From Pseudoalteromonas sp. 0303 (lineage in GTDB: Bacteria; Pseudomonadota; Gammaproteobacteria; Enterobacterales; Alteromonadaceae), in NCBI RefSeq assembly GCF_013349995.1, contig NZ_JABVXF010000028.1, positions 1 to 59,669 on the forward strand: DNA of 59,669 bases. Direction: 5' to 3'. Position 1 is the stretch's first letter. Each line of letters begins with the position of its first letter. Below the pieces are notes generated by a model. The model ran no database searches. It worked only from the letters and a program-made list of their open reading frames with translations, and was not told the origin of the DNA. Positions 54,335 through 59,669 of this stretch are shown here, one piece after another. Made by a program: the position numbers and the translations under genes.

Positions 54335-54361
54335 TAATACTTTAGGGAAATCGGGCGATAA
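54335..54361 (+). promoter_or_regulatory. Sigma-28 (FliA) type promoter of the MCP gene
   Basis: TAATACTT - 11 bases - GGCGATAA resembles TAAAGTTT-N11-GCCGATAA: five of eight and seven of eight matches. Chemoreceptor genes are typical FliA targets. Confidence 0.55.
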
Positions 54362-54393
54362 TACTAAGTAATATGACAGCAAAGGTGGATTCA

Positions 54394-56019
54394 ATGTCTG
54401 CAAGTATTTCATTCAATAACTTGAGCATCACAAAAAAAATACACGCCATAACATGCATTGCCATAACGGCATTTGTCATTATTGTGGTGACGAACTATAT
54501 CGCGATGAATGACAATAAAATCTCGCTCGACGAGCTAGAAAAGTCGTCTTATCAGGTAGTAAAACTTACTTCAGAAAATGTAGCATTACTCGAAAAACTA
54601 GATGAGTTATATACTCAAGCAGTCACGTTTGGTGAGTCAGACTTAGTGGATAGTGCTGCGCAAACATATAAAACAATTAACGAAAATCTACAAAACATCA
54701 TCAGCATCAACGACAGCTATGTGCATGCCGATACCAAAAAACAATTAGAGCTTTATGCACAAACCTCGTCGAGTATTGCAACCTCAATGATCGATGGCAC
54801 TGCTGACTTTAGTAAAATTCAGCAGCAAGCACAGCAAAAAACACAGCAATATGAGGCTGTTTTAGCGGGATTTAAACGTGCACAAACCCGCGCAGACGAC
54901 CGCTTTTTTGAACTAGTGCAAGCAACCAAAGCGCGTTCAGACAACGCACTAAACTTAATGCTTATTGTGTCTGTAGTGTCACTGATTCTGCTTATTGCTA
55001 CCTCAATTTGGATTGCCCGTGGAATTGGCTCATCAGCAAGTGCTGCGGCAGATAACTTACGTCTATTAGCCGACGGTAAAGGCTCACTAAGCACACAACT
55101 TGAAGTACACGCTAAAGATGAAATTGGCCAAGTGTCAATTAACTTTAATGCGTTTATACAGCTGTTAAAAGCGGCGGTACTTGAGGTAATAGCGGTTTGT
55201 GAACCATTAATGGAGAACTCAACGCGACTTGTGCAAGGTATGGAACGTGCAGAGCGTGCAACAACCAAACAAACATCCGATGCTGAAATCGTGAAGCAGT
55301 CGATGGAAGAAATGCGTCAAAGTGTTGCTGATATTTCTCATTCAGCGGCAAATGCATCGCAAGCTGCGCAAACAGCCGAGCGCGAAGTTGAGCAAAGCAG
55401 AACGCAAATACGACGTTCTGTTACTGAGTCGAAAACATTAAGTGATGAGATTAACCAAGCAGCATCAACAATTAATCAATTGGAGAATGATACTAAAAAT
55501 GTCACACAAATCTTGAATGTGATCACTTCAATTGCCGAGCAAACTAATCTGCTTGCTTTAAACGCGGCAATTGAGGCTGCGCGCGCAGGTGAACAAGGCC
55601 GTGGCTTTGCGGTTGTAGCTGATGAAGTACGTGAGCTTGCCTCAAGAACGTCGCACTCAACCAACGAAATCAGAGAGCTGCTTTCAACACTAACAACAGC
55701 AGCAAGCGACGCGGTAATTGCTATGAACTCGGCTCGTGATATGGCTATAAACAATGCCGAAGCGGCTGAAAATACAGGGCAATCGATTGATAAAATCTCT
55801 GAGCAGATTTTAGAAATTAACGGTATGAATTCACAAATTGCAGCGGCCACCGAAGAGCAAACATCGGTTGCTAGTATGGTTGTTGAGAACGTGTCGAATA
55901 TGCATATGTCGTTTGAAGAAACAATGGATTCATTGTCGGCAGTACGTGATGTCGCGAAAAACCTTCATTACCTGTCTGACTCGTTACTCGACGCCACAGC
56001 TAAATTTAAAATTGAGTAA
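54394..56019 (+). CDS. Methyl-accepting chemotaxis protein
   Basis: About 541 aa. TM1 near 18-40, periplasmic four-helix sensor (about 41-190), TM2 near 196-215, HAMP, then a signalling domain with the hairpin tip EQTNLLALNAAIEAARAGEQ and GFAVVADEVRELA. A C-terminal CheR/CheB pentapeptide was not seen. I chose ATG 54394 because the sigma-28-like promoter would place the transcript start within a few bases of ATG 54373, and AAAGGTGG precedes 54394. The ligand is unknown. Confidence 0.9.
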   Translation: MSASISFNNLSITKKIHAITCIAITAFVIIVVTNYIAMNDNKISLDELEKSSYQVVKLTSENVALLEKLDELYTQAVTFGESDLVDSAAQTYKTINENLQNIISINDSYVHADTKKQLELYAQTSSSIATSMIDGTADFSKIQQQAQQKTQQYEAVLAGFKRAQTRADDRFFELVQATKARSDNALNLMLIVSVVSLILLIATSIWIARGIGSSASAAADNLRLLADGKGSLSTQLEVHAKDEIGQVSINFNAFIQLLKAAVLEVIAVCEPLMENSTRLVQGMERAERATTKQTSDAEIVKQSMEEMRQSVADISHSAANASQAAQTAEREVEQSRTQIRRSVTESKTLSDEINQAASTINQLENDTKNVTQILNVITSIAEQTNLLALNAAIEAARAGEQGRGFAVVADEVRELASRTSHSTNEIRELLSTLTTAASDAVIAMNSARDMAINNAEAAENTGQSIDKISEQILEINGMNSQIAAATEEQTSVASMVVENVSNMHMSFEETMDSLSAVRDVAKNLHYLSDSLLDATAKFKIE

Positions 56020-56030
56020 TTTAAGCGCAT

Positions 56031-56060
56031 AAAAAACCAGGCATTGCCTGGTTTTTTATT
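56031..56060. terminator. Bidirectional rho-independent terminator
   Basis: AAAAAACCAGGCA / TGCCTGGTTTTTT between the convergent MCP and PstS-like genes. Confidence 0.88.
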
Positions 56061-56075
56061 AACCGTAGTAAGGAC

Positions 56076-56483
56076 TTAAAAAGTACCGACTACTTTAACT
56101 TTATCAGTTACTTTTGCTGCATCGATATAACCAATGGCGTCGCCGTTGGCTGCAACAAAATCAATAACAGCTTGATCGTTTGCTAGTTTCTCAGGCGGAG
56201 TACCTTTACCAGTAAACACCAGTTTCGACCAATAAGCGTTAAGCTGGCTGCTCGACTTACCAACAACCTTATCGTTAAACTCATCGCTTACGCTGTTGCT
56301 GTCTTGGTTTACCGGGTTTACTTTAGTGCCATCGTCAAACGATTTTGTCTTGCCAAGGTAAATCTTTTTGATTGTTCCTTCATCAATAGCATTGCCATTT
56401 GCAGGATTTACAATAACAGCAACCTCAGCAAATGCAGCGTGCGAGCAAAGAGTCATTGCTGTAGCGATTAATAATTTTTTCAT
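56076..56483 (-). CDS. PstS-like phosphate-binding domain protein (small)
   Basis: 135 aa with a signal peptide ending near AAFA|EV. It is a half-size member of the PstS-like solute-binding group (IKKIYLGKTKSFDDGTKV, DAIGYIDAAKV), much shorter than PstS (about 320 aa). ATG 56483 is chosen, with GGAG six bases upstream that overlaps the end region of the porin gene. Forms a unit with the upstream porin. Such small proteins are often next to porins in marine bacteria; phosphate binding is inferred. Confidence 0.75.
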   Translation of the reverse strand: MKKLLIATAMTLCSHAAFAEVAVIVNPANGNAIDEGTIKKIYLGKTKSFDDGTKVNPVNQDSNSVSDEFNDKVVGKSSSQLNAYWSKLVFTGKGTPPEKLANDQAVIDFVAANGDAIGYIDAAKVTDKVKVVGTF

Positions 56484-56495
56484 CATGAGCTCCAA

Positions 56496-57641
56496 TTAAA
56501 AAACTAAATCAACAGCAACAGCAACAACGTCGGTTTCTGTATCTGAAATGTCATCTTCAAAGCGGCTGAAATCTACTTTTAATGCAGCAGATGGGTGGAA
56601 GTCATAACGAGTACCAATGGTATATACATTGCTTTTTGCTCTAACGCCTTCAAGCACCTGATTAATACCCGCGTTTAAAGCAGGTACTGCAGGTAGCGCG
56701 TTGTAGCGATTGCTATCGTGTTTGTCGTCGTTATTTTCGTAAGTTAAGTGCACAATCCACTCATCCATACGGTAACCAACAGACGTGTAGTATTGAGTTT
56801 GTTTAGCAAGAGCACTGTTTTCTACTTCAAACTCAGTGTATTCAGCATCAAACAGAATGTCGTTGTAATCAATTGAAAAGCCCACAGCGAAGAAAGAACC
56901 ATCATCTTCGTCTACAGCAATATCATCTGCTTGATCAATAAAGCCCGCAGCGCGAAGAGTTTGCTCAAGGCCATTAAGTGCAACACCTGCATCGGTGTCA
57001 TTTTCAATTGCAATTGTTGTATCAGCTACAAAGTAAGCAGCACGAGCGCTGAACCAGTCATAGCTCATTGTCCAGTTTATACCAGCAATATCATTAAGCT
57101 CTGTATCGCCATTAACCGATACCACAGCAATGTTGCCATCGAAGCTACCGTAAATAACTTGCACGGTTGAATCCCAATCACCTAATTGGGTGTTGTGTAA
57201 TAGGCTTAGGCCTTCATACGTCGAAAACGGGAGGTTATAAACAGATTGCGGCGGACGAACCCAACGGTAAGTGTAACCAACGTCTAAGAAGTCTGAATAA
57301 CGGTAAAAAGGAACACGCATTTTACCTGCACTCACCTGAAGCTCATCGCTGAACTCATAGGTTAAATAAGCCCATTCAAACTCAGCATCAAAATCATCGC
57401 TACCACGAGCCACAATTTGTGCCGTAGCGCTTAGCTTTTCTTGTAAATCTGCTGAAAGTTGCAATGCGAACATACTTTCGTTTTTAAACGAAATATCGTC
57501 ATCGTAACCGTAAAGAGTAGCGTCGTCGTCAAGGGCTTTACCGCCAACAATAGAAGCAAAGCCGTTTATGCGAACCTCTGCCATTGTGTTTGCAGACACA
57601 AAAGCAGCACATAGAGCCAATGCAATAGGAAGTTTTTTCAT
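56496..57641 (-). CDS. Outer-membrane porin-like barrel
   Basis: 381 aa. Signal peptide cut near TMA|EV, then a beta-barrel with INGFASIVGG at the start and a C-terminal VAVAVDLVF ending in Phe. Acidic, rich in Asp. Resembles porins found beside PstS-like genes. It lies 12 bases before the small PstS-like gene, so they are cotranscribed. A Pho-box-like sequence lies upstream. The substrate (perhaps phosphate or other anions) is inferred. Confidence 0.75.
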   Translation of the reverse strand: MKKLPIALALCAAFVSANTMAEVRINGFASIVGGKALDDDATLYGYDDDISFKNESMFALQLSADLQEKLSATAQIVARGSDDFDAEFEWAYLTYEFSDELQVSAGKMRVPFYRYSDFLDVGYTYRWVRPPQSVYNLPFSTYEGLSLLHNTQLGDWDSTVQVIYGSFDGNIAVVSVNGDTELNDIAGINWTMSYDWFSARAAYFVADTTIAIENDTDAGVALNGLEQTLRAAGFIDQADDIAVDEDDGSFFAVGFSIDYNDILFDAEYTEFEVENSALAKQTQYYTSVGYRMDEWIVHLTYENNDDKHDSNRYNALPAVPALNAGINQVLEGVRAKSNVYTIGTRYDFHPSAALKVDFSRFEDDISDTETDVVAVAVDLVF

Positions 57642-57720
57642 TGTGTATCCCTAGTATTTAGTGTGAAAATGTTGATTTCGCTTAATGTTATAGTAGTACG
57701 TAGCGAAATGGGCGACACAA

Positions 57721-57738
57721 GTTACAGATAAATTGTAA
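57721..57738 (-). promoter_or_regulatory. Possible Pho box
   Basis: Minus strand TTACAATTTATCTGTAAC matches 12 of 18 positions of the Pho box consensus, with a nearly perfect second half (CTGTAAC). About 80 bases before the porin start. Confidence 0.35.
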
Positions 57739-57783
57739 CTACATCAATGAATACGTCGTTATTTTTCACAAAAACGGTACTAA

Positions 57784-57985
57784 AAGTGGGGAAAGAGTAA
57801 AGTTGCGAGATGCGAGATAAGAGTTTCGAGATACGAGGAGAAAGTTGCGAGATGTAGGAGGCGTTTTAACGCCGAACAAGTAGCAGCGATTTAACATCGC
57901 GTCCAAGCGCCTAGAACCTAGCGCCCAAAACCTAGCACCTAATGTATTCATGCGTCTGAGGGCTTACGGCTGACCACTCTTGTTT
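57784..57985 (+). repeat. Modular intergenic repeat, copy H (long)
   Basis: GGGGAAAGAGTAAAG, GATGCGAGATAAGAG, the GGCGTTTTAACGCC hairpin module as in copy E, GCGATTTAACATCGCG, a run of CCTAG words, and GCTTACGGCTGACC. It occupies most of the 373-base gap between the porin and EAL genes. The 20-base core is absent. Confidence 0.85.
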
Positions 57986-58014
57986 TGTCGCAACTCGATT
58001 CTCGTTTCAACCAC

Positions 58015-58785
58015 TTACCCCAACTTACTAAAATCTACTTCTGGTAGGCTCTCAAATCCAGGGCGAGCGAAGAAATACCTTTGCATTAAACTTACGCCGG
58101 CTTGGCGCAACCATTGATATTCTTCAACTGTTTCAATGCCTTCGGCGAGGGCGGTAATGTTGAGCTCTTCAAACATAGCAATACAATGGTTCACTATGAT
58201 TTGGCGCGCTTTATTTAGGTGAATATCGCGTATTAGCTCCATATCGAGCTTAATAATATTGCTCTGAAAATCAGCCAACAAATTTAAACCCGAATACCCA
58301 GAGCCAAAGTCGTCGGTTGCGGTAATAAATCCGAGTGATTGGTAATATTCGATCACGCGTTTTATGTGCGTACTGTCTTCAACCTGTTCAACCTCGGTAA
58401 ACTCAAACATAATCTGTTCTACTGGAAAACCATATTGTTTAGCAGCTTCAAGGGTTGTTCTAATACAGCGCTCAGGTTTGTAAATCGCGTTAGGTAAAAA
58501 GTTAATACTCAAAATAGAATCAAGCTTAAGCTTAGCGGCAAGCGAAATAGCTTTAATACGACAAAGCTGATCGAAGGTATAGCGGTTCTCATCGTTAACT
58601 TGTGAGATAACAGAATAAGCCGGCTCATTATTAGGCCCTCTAACCAAAGCCTCATAGCCAAAAATGTGTTTATCGGTGCAATCAATAATTGGCTGAAAAG
58701 CCATTGTAAAATCAAAACCAAGTTCTAATTTGTCTTTACAGTTATTGCAACCTGATGGCTGGCAATGAGTTTGCTTGTCGTGCAT
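58015..58785 (-). CDS. EAL-domain c-di-GMP phosphodiesterase
   Basis: 256 aa, essentially one EAL domain plus a 25-residue N-terminus with three cysteines (C8, C13, C16; C-x4-C-x2-C). Catalytic set present: E45 in YEALVRG, N in SINFLPN, E in FEFTEVE, DDFGSG, K in IIKLDME and E in AEGIET. The usual QGY-FARP reads QRYFFARP. Probably an active phosphodiesterase, opposing the diguanylate cyclase at 11.2 kb. The cysteines might bind a metal or act as a redox sensor. Confidence 0.85.
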   Translation of the reverse strand: MHDKQTHCQPSGCNNCKDKLELGFDFTMAFQPIIDCTDKHIFGYEALVRGPNNEPAYSVISQVNDENRYTFDQLCRIKAISLAAKLKLDSILSINFLPNAIYKPERCIRTTLEAAKQYGFPVEQIMFEFTEVEQVEDSTHIKRVIEYYQSLGFITATDDFGSGYSGLNLLADFQSNIIKLDMELIRDIHLNKARQIIVNHCIAMFEELNITALAEGIETVEEYQWLRQAGVSLMQRYFFARPGFESLPEVDFSKLG

Positions 58786-58951
58786 GCTTACCTCAGACTA
58801 AAGTCTTCTTAATACATAATAGTGCAAGTAAATTGCCAATTGTGCAATGTTGTTGAGTTAAAAGTATAAAACTATAAAGAAAATATGTAGCTGCCGTTTT
58901 ACACAGTTCAAACAGGCATTTATTCACTGTAGGTTCTTTATTCACAAAGAT

Positions 58952-59592
58952 AAGTGAATGAGAAGATAATGAGGATTTAATGTACTTCTCTAAAGCGTAG
59001 CGTATCTTAGCCTCTTTGTGAGTATTGGTTTTTCTCTGCGAAGAGCGAAGCGCCTCGGCGCCCTCAGTGGTTCCAGTATTTTTTGCACAAAGAGAAGTGA
59101 ATGAGAAGACAATGAGGATTTAGTGTATTCCTCTAAAGCGCAGCGTCTCTTAGCCTCTTTGTGAGTATTGGTTTTTCTCTGTGAAGAGCGAAGCGCCTCG
59201 GCGCCCTCTGTGGTTCCGGTATTTTTTGCACAAAGAGAAGTGAATGAGAAGACAATGAGATACAAGTTAAGCCAATTAGTTTCTTCCTCTAAAGCGCAGC
59301 GTTTCTTAGCCTCTTTGTGAGTATTGGTTTTTCTCTGTGAAGCGCGAAGCGCCTCGGTGACCTCTGTGGTTCAAAAATTCTTATGCACAATGAGAAGTGA
59401 ATGAGAAGACAATGAGATACAAGTTAAGCCAATTAGTTTTTTCCTCTAAAGCGCAGCGTCTCTTAGCCTCTTTGTGAGTATTGGTTTTTCTCTGTGCAGC
59501 GCGAAGCGCCACTGTGCCCTCTGTGGTTCCAATATTTTTTGCACAAAGAGAAGTGAATGAGAAGACAATGAGGATTTAGTGTATTCCTCTAA
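58952..59592 (-). repeat. Tandem repeat array, 143/156-bp units
   Basis: Units start (AAGTGAATGAGAAGA) at 58952, 59095, 59238, 59395 and 59551, so periods are 143, 143, 157 and 156. The longer units replace GGATTTAGTGTATTCC by a 30-base ATACAAGTTAAGCC segment. On the minus strand each unit reads AACCACAGAGG...CAGAGAAAAACC...CACAAAGAGGC, a word style seen in many bacterial genomes. Open frames within it are by-products of the repeat. No genes were seen from 58786 to the window end. Confidence 0.85.
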
Positions 59593-59599
59593 AGATAAT

Positions 59600-59669
59600 T
59601 GGACTCCCCCAACCACCGAAGGTTGGACTAACATTTAAGTTAGCAGACCAAAATGTTATGGGAGTCCAT
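59600..59669. mobile_element. Possible insertion-sequence end interrupting the array
   Basis: After CCTCTAAAG the array breaks off. TGGACTCCC (59600-59608) and GGGAGTCCA (59660-59668) form a 9-bp inverted repeat, with an inner hairpin CCAACC/GGTTGG. It may be the left end of an insertion sequence that continues past the window, or a 69-bp MITE-like element. Confidence 0.35.

Noticed and set aside
58952..59592. Tandem repeats as a CRISPR array
   Set aside because: Units are 143-157 bases and nearly identical throughout, with no short repeat/unique spacer pattern and no cas genes in the window.
58990..59634. Open reading frames of 60-90 codons inside the tandem array
   Set aside because: They repeat with the DNA unit and show no protein-like composition or ribosome binding site.

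Overview
The window looks like a chromosomal segment of a marine gammaproteobacterium of the Alteromonadales, most likely Pseudoalteromonas. This rests on AT-rich coding style, many exported peptidases (M36 with a GlyGly-CTERM-like tail, S46, M3), NagX, the deoB-deoD/udk/nupC set, YbiT, and the style of the intergenic repeats. The genus is inferred from gene content; no search was run. No rRNA, tRNA, CRISPR array or complete prophage was seen.

Layout. (1) 0.2-13.6 kb carries a theme of D-enantiomer and amino-sugar salvage: a four-gene minus-strand operon with both halves of D-glutamate cyclase (DUF1445 and DUF4392 families), PxpA and a class IV (D-amino acid type) aminotransferase, then an exported GH3 glucosaminidase, a two-domain D-2-hydroxyacid (D-lactate) dehydrogenase, NagX, a diguanylate cyclase and a VanX-type D-Ala-D-Ala dipeptidase. 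(2) 13.8-26.4 kb holds secreted or periplasmic peptidases (M36, Dcp, S46/DPP7) and a dihydroorotase-FolE2 pair behind a convincing Zur-type operator, which suggests a zinc-starvation module. (3) 26.6-34.6 kb is the most unusual part: nine tightly coupled genes. They encode a thermostable-hemolysin-family protein, an adenylating enzyme fused to a haem-oxygenase-like di-metal oxidase, an SDR, a TPR protein, a PmrA/QseB-like response regulator with its kinase, a cupredoxin, an FTR1-like membrane protein without the iron-binding REGxE motif, and a small outer-membrane barrel. A PmrA-type box (YTTAAK-N5-YTTAAK) lies directly upstream. I propose a self-regulated, metal-responsive biosynthetic system of unknown product. 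(4) 34.7-42.6 kb: cold-shock protein, two tail-to-tail solute-binding paralogues, nucleoside salvage (nupC, udk, deoB, deoD), fpr. (5) 42.8-58.8 kb: hipBA with a palindromic operator, a TPR membrane protein, a GAF histidine kinase, katG, a large lipoprotein, ybiT, a sigma-28-type MCP gene, a porin/PstS-like pair with a possible Pho box, and an EAL phosphodiesterase.

Between genes there are at least nine copies of a modular interspersed repeat built from fixed short words and two small hairpins. The right end is a 143/156-bp tandem array interrupted by what may be the end of an insertion sequence. A minus-strand hairpin plus T-tract at 45.6 kb with no gene directly before it may mark a small RNA or an attenuator.
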